Program-made: the position numbers and the translations under genes | Shown: positions 9,062-17,025 of the stretch, one piece after another | Position numbering within the stretch: position 1 is the stretch's first letter | Layout: each line of letters opens with the position of its first letter | The notes under the pieces: generated by a model | What the model saw: only the letters and a program-made list of their open reading frames with translations | Told to the model about the DNA's origin: nothing | The model's database searches: none | From: Opitutia bacterium | Lineage (GTDB): Bacteria; Verrucomicrobiota; Verrucomicrobiia; Opitutales; JABJCN01 | Assembly (NCBI GenBank): GCA_018668635.1 | Contig: JABJCN010000224.1 | Span: forward strand, 1 to 41,474 | Direction of reading: 5' to 3' | DNA length: 41,474 nucleotides

Positions 9062-9592
9062 TCAGTGTTTGGCCGGTATTTCGGCCTTGGTAGGAGGCTT
9101 GGGAGGATTCTTGGTGACGAGGTAACCACCAAGTGCCGCAAGTGCTATACCGAGAATAAAAGGGGCCTTTACGTAGCCCCAGTTTCCTTCCTTGGTGGTG
9201 CTCACGATCGCATTTACGATTGGTGCCCCGGCAAAAATTATGGACATGATGACAGGCACGTAGGCTGGGGAAGGCATTTTCCCAAATGCAAGAAGAACTC
9301 CTAGCGCGCCGATTGCTCCAAGCGTTCCGGCAAACAGGGACCATTGCCAGCCTTTGGTTGGGTAGGCCCAGAAATCAACAGGGCCTCCTTTGACCTTTAG
9401 GATAATGAGTGGGGCGATTATAGCCGTGAGGAAGTAGGCAAGTCCCACCCAGATGAACGCCATTAGCCGACCATGTTCCTTGTCCGCCATTCCTACAGAA
9501 CCGATGTGCATACACACACCGTATGTACCCCAGCAGACCACAGTTATAAGTGCGAAATATAGAAATTGCATGTTTTTTGACTTGGTTGGCAT
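9062..9592 (-). CDS. Half-size DMT/EamA-like membrane protein
   Basis: A 176-residue, very hydrophobic protein with five likely membrane segments and a Pro/Lys-rich cytoplasmic tail (KNPPKPPTKAE). The second half resembles an EamA repeat: 'WQWSLFAGTLGAIGALGVLLAFGKMPSPAYVPVIMSIIFAGAPIVNA', then a last helix ending in 'LGGYLVTK'. It has about half the ten helices of a normal DMT-family exporter, so it may work as a dimer. An alternative ATG eight codons in (MQFLYF) would start right at the first helix. It lies between the thioesterase and the PaaK-like gene, so export of a small metabolite is plausible but not shown. I cannot name a close characterised relative. Confidence 0.65.
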   Translation of the reverse strand: MPTKSKNMQFLYFALITVVCWGTYGVCMHIGSVGMADKEHGRLMAFIWVGLAYFLTAIIAPLIILKVKGGPVDFWAYPTKGWQWSLFAGTLGAIGALGVLLAFGKMPSPAYVPVIMSIIFAGAPIVNAIVSTTKEGNWGYVKAPFILGIALAALGGYLVTKNPPKPPTKAEIPAKH

Positions 9593-9691
9593 GTGAATAC
9601 TATGATGTTGCTCACATCGTTGCTGGCGAGTGGAAAAGCTTTTAGATACTCACAACTATATTTAGCCGAGCTAAACTTTTAATGAGGTTAT

Positions 9692-10117
9692 TCAAGGATC
9701 AATTTTTTCGCGGATAATTTTTGGGATCGGGATTGCTTTCAATTTTCCCGTACCTGATTCAAACGTTACGCACACAGTAGTCATCTTCCCGCGTGCGATG
9801 TGAAGTTGCTGACCGTTTTCTTCCTTCTCTATTTTGAAGCTGTAAGTGATAGTTTTGGCTGATATTTCCTCAATGGAGAGACGGACCGTTGCCTCTTCCT
9901 CAAATTTTAGTGGACGCTTAAACTTGCAGGATGTTTCGAGTCGAGGCCAGCCGACATCTTGATCATCTATCCGCATATGTATAGAGAGGCCGAGCGAACG
10001 GAAAAATTCATGTTCCACGGTCTCCATCCATCGATAGAAATTGGAGAAGTGCATAATGCCAGCCATGTCTGTTTCTGCAAATTCAACGCGTCGGGTTGTG
10101 GAATATGTCATGGCCAT
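9692..10117 (-). CDS. Hotdog-fold acyl-CoA thioesterase (YbgC/4HBT family)
   Basis: A 141-residue single hotdog domain. The family signature is complete at the N-terminus: 'VEFAETDMAGIMHFSNFYRWME', with D17 as the catalytic aspartate and the following helix carrying the 'EHEFFRSLGL' segment. YbgC and 4-hydroxybenzoyl-CoA thioesterases hydrolyse short, branched or aromatic acyl-CoAs in the cytoplasm. With a chorismate lyase and two carboxylate-activating enzymes in the same run, a hydroxybenzoyl or related aryl thioester is the natural candidate substrate (inference). The gene begins 25 bases after the glycosyltransferase stop. A roughly 100-base gap separates it from the DMT-like gene downstream. 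Confidence 0.88.
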   Translation of the reverse strand: MAMTYSTTRRVEFAETDMAGIMHFSNFYRWMETVEHEFFRSLGLSIHMRIDDQDVGWPRLETSCKFKRPLKFEEEATVRLSIEEISAKTITYSFKIEKEENGQQLHIARGKMTTVCVTFESGTGKLKAIPIPKIIREKIDP

Positions 10118-10142
10118 GGATTTGGTTAAATGAAATTTACGG

Positions 10143-11444
10143 TCAGGCAGGTATTGGTAGGCACTGGAGAATTTGCTCAGCGTATCGATTGATATTATAT
10201 TGCTCTTTTACTGCTTCGTGAGCTTTTTTCCCGGTTTCATGAGCATTGGCTGGATTATTAATCCAGGGCAGGAGGGCATCAGCAAGCGCTTCTGGAGTGT
10301 TGGGGGAGAAGGTGGCGCCACCACTGGTGGCTGCAATGATTTCAGGGAATGCACCATGCTCAGGCTGTACCACGGGGGTACCAACGGCCATGGCTTCTGC
10401 CACATAGAGACCGAAAGCTTCGTCGTAGCGAGTGGGAACAGAGAGCACTGTAAGGTTTCGCAGGTGCTCTATTTTTTCTTCGCGTGTAATATTCTGGCGG
10501 AAAGTGTAACGGCCTTCGAGTCCTGCTTCCTCAAGTTTACGAATTTGTTCGTCTATGTAGAACTGGTCATCCGGAAGGGTTGTTCCCGCTATGTGTAGTT
10601 CGGTGTCAATAGGTAGATTATTGTTTCTGTGAAGGTGGATGAAGGCATCGACTAGGATATCGAGCCCCTTCAGCCTCGACATCCGAGCCAAGAACCCAAT
10701 TACAGGTTTCTCCGGCGGAGATGTTCGAGGTTTGTAGCCATTGAGGTTGATCCCATTTGGAATTACGGTGATGCGGTCTTTGTTTAATCTGAGAGGTTTT
10801 GCCATATGGTCTGCGAAGGCCCGACTTGGGGAGATATACTTTTCTACGGAAGTAGATGCCTCACGCATAAGTTCCCAAACCTTTGTTTTGTAGGGTTCAA
10901 TTAGAGAATTCAGGAAGGTGTCTTCACCTTGTAATGAGCAAATGACTGGAATGTCCTTTCGTCTTTTGATTGCTGGGGCGAGAGCGACCTGCATGGCGGT
11001 GGATAAGTAGACTGCATCAGGTTTTTCTCTTTCTATAGTCCATCGCACGAGATGTTGAAATTCCTTTGCCAGAGGTCCTTCTTCACCCTGAAAGGTGGCC
11101 AAAGCCATTTCACTGATTTCTTTTCCAGCGGTCATATTGCCTTTCTGAGCCTTCGCTATCTTTCCAAGTAGAGGCTTACTATCAAGAACCTGGTCCAACC
11201 ACTTGGGCACGTGACGAAAGAATGAATATTTAAGCTGAAGGAAGGTATTAATCCCCCCAAAGAAAATCGGTTGATCTTCATCGACAGGCTCTTCGTCAAG
11301 AACATGAGGTAAATACATTGGTAACATAACCGCATCGTGCCCCATTTTCCTAAGTTGTTGGACTAGTGCATTGTCCTTCATGCAGACACCGCAGTGATAA
11401 CTGCCTGTGCCGGGAGAGATGAAGAGCAGTTTCACTTGTTTCAT
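10143..11444 (-). CDS. GT-B glycosyltransferase (GT4/GT1 group)
   Basis: A 433-residue retaining-type glycosyltransferase with two Rossmann-like halves. The N-terminal acceptor half begins 'LLFISPGTGSYHCGVCMKDNALVQQL', where the Gly-rich turn and 'GHDAVMLPMYLP' match GT4 enzymes. The donor half begins near 'VIPNGINLNGYKP' and 'IGFLARMSRLKGLDILVDAF'. The nucleotide-sugar binding E-x7-E motif is intact in 'EAFGLYVAEAMAVGTPVV'. It starts three bases after the flavoprotein gene ends, so the two are almost certainly translated from one message. In context it may attach a sugar to a phenolic or benzylic hydroxyl made by the cluster. A lipid or polysaccharide acceptor cannot be excluded. Confidence 0.9.
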   Translation of the reverse strand: MKQVKLLFISPGTGSYHCGVCMKDNALVQQLRKMGHDAVMLPMYLPHVLDEEPVDEDQPIFFGGINTFLQLKYSFFRHVPKWLDQVLDSKPLLGKIAKAQKGNMTAGKEISEMALATFQGEEGPLAKEFQHLVRWTIEREKPDAVYLSTAMQVALAPAIKRRKDIPVICSLQGEDTFLNSLIEPYKTKVWELMREASTSVEKYISPSRAFADHMAKPLRLNKDRITVIPNGINLNGYKPRTSPPEKPVIGFLARMSRLKGLDILVDAFIHLHRNNNLPIDTELHIAGTTLPDDQFYIDEQIRKLEEAGLEGRYTFRQNITREEKIEHLRNLTVLSVPTRYDEAFGLYVAEAMAVGTPVVQPEHGAFPEIIAATSGGATFSPNTPEALADALLPWINNPANAHETGKKAHEAVKEQYNINRYAEQILQCLPIPA

Positions 11445-11447
11445 TCT

Positions 11448-12698
11448 TCAGGCGGTGCGAAGCACATCGCCGTAATTGACTGGATCTGGAAGGTCTGCAA
11501 ACTCAGACATGGCAGTGAAGAGATTAGAGAAATCCTTATCGTCAATATTTCCAATTAGACAGTCTGTGAGTGGTTCACGGAGATTCATGTCCTTTCGAAT
11601 GAGTTTCCCAAAACTGAATTTCTCGTCATAGAAAGCGTAGACTATTTTTCGCATGGTTTCTACTGCGTTTCGAAAGTCCTTACCATAGTCCACGAAATTT
11701 TCAGCGGTAAATTTACCATCATCTTTAAATATTTGGTTAATGGTTTCAGCCGCAAGCTCACCGCTACGAAGGGCGAGGTAGACTCCACTGGAGAAGACTG
11801 GATCTAAAAAACTAAATGCATCTCCAACGAGCACAAGTCCATCAGTTGCGCAATATTCGGATCGATAAGAAAACTCACCTGTAGCCCAGTATTGACCAAA
11901 TTGCTCACCTTGTGAGAGGTGGTCTTCAATCCACGCATTTTTTTTGATTTCTCGTGCAAAGATTTCAACTGGATCACGGCTTTCTTGATAAAGATATTCT
12001 TTCACTGCAACAATGCCAACACTGACGATGTTATCCTGCAGGGGGATGTACCAGAACCAACCTTTTTCAGGTATGTATGCAACTGTGGTTGCTCCTTCGT
12101 CTGCCCCTGGATCACGCTTGGCTCCACGAAAATATGTCCAGATGGCAACCTTGTTTAACTTGGGATCCTTTGTCCGCCATTTTTCCCGAGTGCAACTGAA
12201 AGCATCGCGTCCGGTACAGTCAAGGGTGATGGGGGCTTCAATGCGATGTATTTTGCCTTTGTCATCCTGTGCCTCAACACCAATAACACGACCAGAGCCA
12301 TCTTTTATGAGAGACTTGGCACGAGTTTGCTCCATGACCTTCGCTCCTTTTGTTTTAGCGTTTTCCAACAGCATCTCATCAAATTCTGAACGCACGACTT
12401 GCCAAGTGGTTGACGCAGGGTGGTCCATGTGTTGGAAAAAATAAAAAGGCTGGGAGAGCGACCCATTCTCGCGGACGAACTGCACACAGTATTTTCTCGG
12501 GCAGGCAGAAGCCATCAGCTTGTCTATAACGCCTAGGCGATCCAGAGTGAAATAGCAATATGGCATAAGGGATTCCCCTATGTGGTAACGGGGAAACTTT
12601 TCTTTTTCCAAGATAAGAACGTCGCGTCCTTTTTCTGCTAACAGTGCTCCCGCTGTTGAACCGGCTGGACCTCCTCCTATGACAATTGCTTCAGGCAT
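11448..12698 (-). CDS. Halogenase-like FAD-dependent oxidoreductase
   Basis: A 416-residue flavoprotein. It has the Rossmann GGGPAGS at residues 8-14, the 'FPRYHIGESLMP' segment at 35-46 that characterises the tryptophan-halogenase/CmlS group, and the WxWxIP motif as W214-F-W216-Y-I218-P219. K69 in 'CPRKYCVQF' sits about where halogenases keep their catalytic lysine (my alignment by eye). 'LVGDAFSFLDPVFSSG' near residue 285 binds FAD. In the halogenase family WxWxIP is thought to keep the enzyme from acting as a monooxygenase. Non-halogenating relatives share all of these motifs, so chlorination or bromination is not proved; a geranylgeranyl-reductase-like dehydrogenase is the main alternative. 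It follows the chorismate lyase, hinting at an aromatic substrate. Confidence 0.82.
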   Translation of the reverse strand: MPEAIVIGGGPAGSTAGALLAEKGRDVLILEKEKFPRYHIGESLMPYCYFTLDRLGVIDKLMASACPRKYCVQFVRENGSLSQPFYFFQHMDHPASTTWQVVRSEFDEMLLENAKTKGAKVMEQTRAKSLIKDGSGRVIGVEAQDDKGKIHRIEAPITLDCTGRDAFSCTREKWRTKDPKLNKVAIWTYFRGAKRDPGADEGATTVAYIPEKGWFWYIPLQDNIVSVGIVAVKEYLYQESRDPVEIFAREIKKNAWIEDHLSQGEQFGQYWATGEFSYRSEYCATDGLVLVGDAFSFLDPVFSSGVYLALRSGELAAETINQIFKDDGKFTAENFVDYGKDFRNAVETMRKIVYAFYDEKFSFGKLIRKDMNLREPLTDCLIGNIDDKDFSNLFTAMSEFADLPDPVNYGDVLRTA

Positions 12699-12752
12699 GT
12701 GTGATTTTATGGTTTTGTTTTATCAATTCAACGTGTCTCTTGGCATTTTAGA

Positions 12753-13304
12753 TTAATGACTTGGTAGGATTTCAACAATGTTGGCGATGGGTTGGCCATC
12801 GGGTGTAGATAAAATGTTAGAACGTCCGTATAGCTTAACAGTCTCATCTAGCTCTAGAAGATCCTGTATGTGCTGGTCTGAACTCACTTCGAAATAGGTC
12901 TGGGGGGAACTAATAAATGCAAAGTCATTTTTGACGAGAAGACCGCCAAGAGGTTTCTTGCCTTCGAGTATCTCGGTGCCAAGTTTATCGGGGAATACCT
13001 TGAGATTGATCTCAATGGCACCGTATTCAACTGGCTTGCCTGAATCCTCTGCAATAAGGAGGACTTCGCGGAAGTAGGAAGTGGGTTCATGCGAGATATA
13101 GAGCGCCTTCAGGTCAATCTGGGAATTGTAGTGGCATTCCAGTCGCGTAGTCATGTCCCGATCGTGCACCAGCAGGTGCTTTTGTGGTTCGGGTAATTTT
13201 TCCACTCCAATCGGCTGGAAGTCCAGTGGCGCAATTTGCTCCTGCTTATAGAAGCGGGTGAGTGGCGCAAAGAAAGCGTCCGTTGTCTGGATGGAGTCAG
13301 ACAT
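12753..13304 (-). CDS. Chorismate lyase (UbiC/DUF98-like), probable 4-hydroxybenzoate producer
   Basis: A 183-residue cytoplasmic protein with the single-domain layout of chorismate pyruvate-lyases of the DUF98 type, which includes mycobacterial Rv2949c. Landmarks in order are 'LLVHDRDMTTRLE' (M51), R79 in 'YFREVLLI', 'VEYGAIEINLKVF' (residues 92-104), 'GKKPLGGLL' (115-123), R161 in 'KLYGRSNIL' and a final 'IVEILP' with E178. UbiC enzymes use an Arg/Glu pair and this PLG turn to release pyruvate from chorismate and leave 4-hydroxybenzoate. No ubiquinone genes are nearby, so the product most likely feeds a secondary pathway, as in mycobacterial p-hydroxybenzoate derivatives. It lies 11 bases after the radical SAM gene. 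Confidence 0.78.
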   Translation of the reverse strand: MSDSIQTTDAFFAPLTRFYKQEQIAPLDFQPIGVEKLPEPQKHLLVHDRDMTTRLECHYNSQIDLKALYISHEPTSYFREVLLIAEDSGKPVEYGAIEINLKVFPDKLGTEILEGKKPLGGLLVKNDFAFISSPQTYFEVSSDQHIQDLLELDETVKLYGRSNILSTPDGQPIANIVEILPSH

Positions 13305-13315
13305 GATAGTATTCC

Positions 13316-14617
13316 TTATGTATATCGGACTCCGGAATGTTGTGGCAGAAAAAAGGCATGGAGAAGTTTGTCTATCTGGAGCAGTCCGTCACGGGAAAGT
13401 GTGAGTAGATCGTCTGTTTCCGAAATAAGACCACTTTGTTTTAGGTCTTCAAGTTGCTCAACAAAACACTCGGAAAGATTCACCTTAAACTTGTCCCTGA
13501 AGTATGATGGCCGTACATGGCCGATCTTCATTTGTAAGATAAATTCCCGGAGGAAACGCTCCTCGTCTGTCGTTACCAAAGCCCGGTTGATTGGCAGATT
13601 GGCAGCTTCAAGCATTTCAGCGTACTGGCCAATATGCGAGAGATTTTGGTAATGAATACCTCCGAGATGACCAAAGGAGGCCACACCAATGGAAAGAAGA
13701 TCGGCCCCGGTCCAGAGACGATCACGATAAACGAACTTGGTTTGAACAGGATCCTTAACTGCGGTGTAGGCACTGGTTATTGTGTAGCCGGCGACCTCCA
13801 GTTCCCTAAAGGCATAATCAACCCAGGCCCGCTTGGTGGTCCAATCAGCAACGGGGGCAGCCAACTTTCCTTCCTTCTTCATCCGCTTGTAGATGGTGGT
13901 GTTGTATGGAATCTCCATTTGGTAAATGGTGACGCAGTCAGGAGCGAGTTCGATGGTCTTGGCTACGCATTGCTCCCAGTTTTCTGGAGTTTCCTCGAGC
14001 ATTCCAGAAATGAGGTCGATATTGATTTGTGGAAAATTGATGGAGCGGGCGTATTCGTAGGCACGCAGAATTTCAGGAGTGCGGTGAGCCCGTCCGTTGA
14101 TCTCCAAGATATGGTCATCGAAATTCTCGATACCGAGGCTGAGGCGAGTGATTCCCATGTCCCTGATGGCCCGGAGTTTATTTTCATTGAGCGTTCCAGG
14201 TTCACACTCGAAGGTGACTTCCTCAGCCTCGTCCCAAGGGATGATATCCTGCATGCGCTCCGTGAGAGAAGCGAGTTGCGTGGCTGAAAGATAGCTGGGA
14301 GTACCGCCTCCGAAATAGATGAACTTTGGTTTGCGGCCTTGGATGTAGGGCTTTTCTGCGTAGGTTTCCAGTTCTTGGATGGCTGCATCTAGATACTGCC
14401 GGATTTCAGAAGAGTTTTTATCCGTATAGACACGGAAATAGCAAAAATGGCATCGCTTGCGGCAGAAGGGAATATGAAGATATAGCCCCAGGGGTGTATC
14501 TTTCGGCGTGGGGCTATTAAGCAAAGAGTTGATACAGGGGATGTCCTTCTCTCCCCAAAAAGAGAAAGGAGGATAGTTTGCGACGAAATAGTTGCCGGCC
14601 TCGGTGTCTTCGGACAT
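13316..14617 (-). CDS. HemN/HemW-like radical SAM protein
   Basis: A 433-residue protein. The iron-sulfur motif is 'HIPFCRKRCHFCYF', giving C52-x3-C56-x2-C59. The residue two past C59 is Phe, as in HemW, not the fourth Cys of genuine HemN. 'YFGGGTPSYLS' near residue 100 binds SAM, and 'ECEPGTL', 'RLSLGIENFDD' and 'IDLISGMLEETPENW' follow in HemN order. A winged-helix-like HemN C-terminal domain is present (FILQMKIGHVRP to the end). True coproporphyrinogen oxidation is unlikely without the fourth Cys and away from heme genes. Heme chaperoning (HemW) or a class C radical SAM methyltransferase acting on an aromatic product are the realistic options. The cluster context favours the latter, as inference. 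Confidence 0.85.
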   Translation of the reverse strand: MSEDTEAGNYFVANYPPFSFWGEKDIPCINSLLNSPTPKDTPLGLYLHIPFCRKRCHFCYFRVYTDKNSSEIRQYLDAAIQELETYAEKPYIQGRKPKFIYFGGGTPSYLSATQLASLTERMQDIIPWDEAEEVTFECEPGTLNENKLRAIRDMGITRLSLGIENFDDHILEINGRAHRTPEILRAYEYARSINFPQINIDLISGMLEETPENWEQCVAKTIELAPDCVTIYQMEIPYNTTIYKRMKKEGKLAAPVADWTTKRAWVDYAFRELEVAGYTITSAYTAVKDPVQTKFVYRDRLWTGADLLSIGVASFGHLGGIHYQNLSHIGQYAEMLEAANLPINRALVTTDEERFLREFILQMKIGHVRPSYFRDKFKVNLSECFVEQLEDLKQSGLISETDDLLTLSRDGLLQIDKLLHAFFLPQHSGVRYT

Positions 14618-14669
14618 GCGCTAATTGTAGGTTTGGTGTTTGAAAAATGAAAAAACTCAGGGCTGATTG

Positions 14670-15824
14670 CTACTTGCCGAATGCGAAGAGATTACCTTTC
14701 TCGTCTCCGATGAAGACCATGCCGCTGGCAACGGCGGGGGAGGCGATGATGCCTGCGCCCACATCGTAGCTCCAGACCTCCTCGCCAGTCTCGGCGTCCA
14801 GGCTGTAGAAGTTGCCGTCGATGGAGCCGAAAAGCACTTGGCCGTCGCAGAGCACGGGTGAGCTATCGACCTGACCGCGGGTCTTGAACGTCCATAGGCC
14901 TTCACCGCTCTTGCGGTCGATGGCGTGCATGGACTTGTCGCGTCCGCCGATGTAGAGCTTCTTTTCCGCCACGGCACAGGAGGAGTGGTACGCAAAGCTT
15001 TTCTTCTTGTACTTCCAGAGGATGTCACCGCTGATGGTGCTGAAGGCGATAACGGCATTGTCGTAGTGACCGAGGTAGCCGATTTCATCGCGGACGGCAA
15101 CGGATGAGATGATGTAGGCGTCGGCCTCGATGGATTCGAGCGCCTTGCCGGTGGCCAGTTCGAGGACGTAGAGATATGTGTCGCAACCGCCAAAAATGAC
15201 TTTTTTGCCAGCGATGGCGGGGCTACCGTTGACGAAGTTGTCGGTGGAGTACTTCCATACGGGCTTACCGTTTTTTGCACGCACACAATGGACACTGCCA
15301 TCATAGCTTCCTGCAAGTACCCAGAGATCATCGCTTGCGGGGTCCTTGGCCCAGTTGGGGGCCGCGAGTACCTGGTCGGCTGTTTCGTATTTCCAAACCA
15401 TCTTTCCGTTCGCATCTAGACAGTAGAGGAAGCCGTCGCCTGAGCCGAAGATGATTTGGTCGTTAAGGACTAGCGCAGCACCTTCGATTGCATCCTGGGC
15501 CTTAAACGTCCAGAGGGCCTTTCCTGTGGTGAGGTCACGAGAATGGAAGGTGCCGTTGTCGTCACCGACGAAGACTTTTCCCTTGTGTACCACGGCGGAG
15601 GCTTTGATGCCGGGTTGGAGGCCGGGCGTACCATCACTCCGCTTGGGGCGTTCAACTTGAAAGGTCCAAGCAAGTTTGAGCTTGTCGGGGAGCTTGCCGC
15701 CGGCGATGCCTTGGAGGTTCTGATCCCCACGATGCATGGGCCAGCTATCCGTGGGCGGAGCACTTGATAGAAGCGCTGGGAGGAAGAAGATAGTATATAG
15801 GACTCTACAGCGTGGGTGCTTCAT
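14670..15824 (-). CDS. Secreted PQQ-like beta-propeller protein (384 aa)
   Basis: A 384-residue protein with a signal peptide (MKHPRCR..FLPALLSSA) and then 'SWPMHRGDQNLQGIAG', the opening usual for PQQ-like propellers of Planctomycetes and Verrucomicrobia. About eight tryptophan-docking repeats follow, each of the form 'G.ALWTFK.....SSP.......VFFG..DG.LY.LDA.TG' (for example 'FGSGDGFLYCLDANGKMVWKYE'). The fold resembles BamB or an alcohol dehydrogenase propeller. No adjacent-cysteine pair or metal site typical of a true quinoprotein is visible, so PQQ binding should not be assumed. It starts six bases after the iron alcohol dehydrogenase stop. Its DNA is GC-richer by eye than most cluster neighbours, a trait shared with that dehydrogenase. 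Confidence 0.85.
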   Translation of the reverse strand: MKHPRCRVLYTIFFLPALLSSAPPTDSWPMHRGDQNLQGIAGGKLPDKLKLAWTFQVERPKRSDGTPGLQPGIKASAVVHKGKVFVGDDNGTFHSRDLTTGKALWTFKAQDAIEGAALVLNDQIIFGSGDGFLYCLDANGKMVWKYETADQVLAAPNWAKDPASDDLWVLAGSYDGSVHCVRAKNGKPVWKYSTDNFVNGSPAIAGKKVIFGGCDTYLYVLELATGKALESIEADAYIISSVAVRDEIGYLGHYDNAVIAFSTISGDILWKYKKKSFAYHSSCAVAEKKLYIGGRDKSMHAIDRKSGEGLWTFKTRGQVDSSPVLCDGQVLFGSIDGNFYSLDAETGEEVWSYDVGAGIIASPAVASGMVFIGDEKGNLFAFGK

Positions 15825-15830
15825 GAGGAT

Positions 15831-17012
15831 TTAGGCAGCGGGGCTACAGGCGGTCCCGTGAGCGGCTTCGTAGAGTGCTTCGAATCCTTGGACGGAGATA
15901 CTGCGGGGGTTGAACTGGGCGGTCCACTGGGTGGAGGCTTCCTTTGCTAGAGTGGGGATTTCTGAGGCGGGCACGTCTAGTGCATCGAGGGTGTGGGGCA
16001 ATTTTGCGGCGACAAGTAGCTCATTGACACGGGCATGAAGGGATTCGAAGGCGTAGCTGTCAGATGCATCACGGTTGACAAGTCGATTTTCTAAGGCGAG
16101 CCGTGCATATGTAGCTAGCGCCTTGGGGTCTTCGGCGTTGTAGCGCATTGCGTGGGGTAGTAGGAGCCCGACAGCGTTGCCGTGAACTGTTCCGAAGTGA
16201 GCGGTCAGCGGGTTGGCGGCTGAGTGGGCGCAGCCCAGCATGCTGTTCTCAATTGCGATTCCGGCGAAGGCTGCGCCAAGAAGGACTTGGCCACGAGCGT
16301 GGAGATCGTCGGGGCTGGAGAAGACGCTTTCTAAGTGCTCCTGTAGGAGACGAAAGGCTTCGCGTGAGTAGATGCTGGAAAAGGGAGTTTGGCGAAGGGA
16401 GACGGCGGACTCGATCGCATGAGCTAGCGCATCGATGCCGGTGCAGGCGGCGACAAAGCGGGGCTGTGTCAGCGTAAGTCCGGGGTCGAGTATGGCAGTG
16501 GCAGGGAGAGCCTTCGGGTCGCCGCAGGCCATCTTCTGGTGGGTCGCGGCGTCGGAGATGAGCGCATAGGACTGGCATTCGCTACCGGTGCCGGCGGTGG
16601 TGGGCACGGCGATTAGTGGCAGCATTGGTTGGCTAGCCTTGGCGTAGCCCCAGTAGTCCTGCATGCGGCCTCCATTGGAGAGGATGAAGTTGCAACCCTT
16701 AGCGGTATCGAGACTAGAGCCACCCCCGAGGCCCACAATTAGTTCGGCACCAAAGTCACGTGCGACCTGCACGCAGTCATCGACAGTTTCCGTGGTCGGG
16801 TTTTCCACAACTTCCGTGAATAGGGTGCTTTTACAGTCAGCCTCATGGAGGTGGTGGGCTATCCTTTCCGCGTGGCCTGCCTGAACGATTCCGTTGTCGG
16901 TGACTACAAGCACGCGAAGAGCGCCTAGCCTTCGGGCTTCATCGCCAATCTGGCTGAAGGCGTCCTGACCGAAGAGGATTTTTGGGCTGCGCTTTGTCTC
17001 GTGGATGGGCAT
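15831..17012 (-). CDS. Iron-containing (group III) alcohol dehydrogenase
   Basis: A 393-residue cytoplasmic NAD(P)-dependent dehydrogenase. The nucleotide site is 'GLGGGSSLDTAKG' at residues 94-106. The metal ligands of the FucO family are all present: D194 and H198 in 'GIDALAHAIES', H263 in 'GCAHSAANPL' and H277 in 'GTVHGNA'. The second His often found four residues after H263 is Asn here, which is common in the family. It should interconvert an alcohol and an aldehyde. It starts 13 bases before the end of the aldehyde dehydrogenase gene's intergenic gap, so it is placed to reduce the aldehyde made by that enzyme (inference). Its GC content is about 58% in a sampled 60-base line (16141-16200), against about 42% in one from the dehydrogenase next door (17521-17580). 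Confidence 0.93.
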   Translation of the reverse strand: MPIHETKRSPKILFGQDAFSQIGDEARRLGALRVLVVTDNGIVQAGHAERIAHHLHEADCKSTLFTEVVENPTTETVDDCVQVARDFGAELIVGLGGGSSLDTAKGCNFILSNGGRMQDYWGYAKASQPMLPLIAVPTTAGTGSECQSYALISDAATHQKMACGDPKALPATAILDPGLTLTQPRFVAACTGIDALAHAIESAVSLRQTPFSSIYSREAFRLLQEHLESVFSSPDDLHARGQVLLGAAFAGIAIENSMLGCAHSAANPLTAHFGTVHGNAVGLLLPHAMRYNAEDPKALATYARLALENRLVNRDASDSYAFESLHARVNELLVAAKLPHTLDALDVPASEIPTLAKEASTQWTAQFNPRSISVQGFEALYEAAHGTACSPAA

Positions 17013-17025
17013 GTCCTACTAATGG

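Noticed and set aside
9661-9675. TTTAGC-CGA-GCTAAA hairpin followed by CTTTT as a terminator
   Set aside because: The T-run follows on the plus strand, but all flanking genes are on the minus strand, where no T-run follows the stem; the stem is also short and AT-rich.
12753-14617. Ubiquinone or heme biosynthesis locus
   Set aside because: No UbiA, UbiD/UbiX, methyltransferase or other heme gene is nearby. The radical SAM motif lacks the HemN fourth Cys and the flavoprotein has WxWxIP, not UbiH features.
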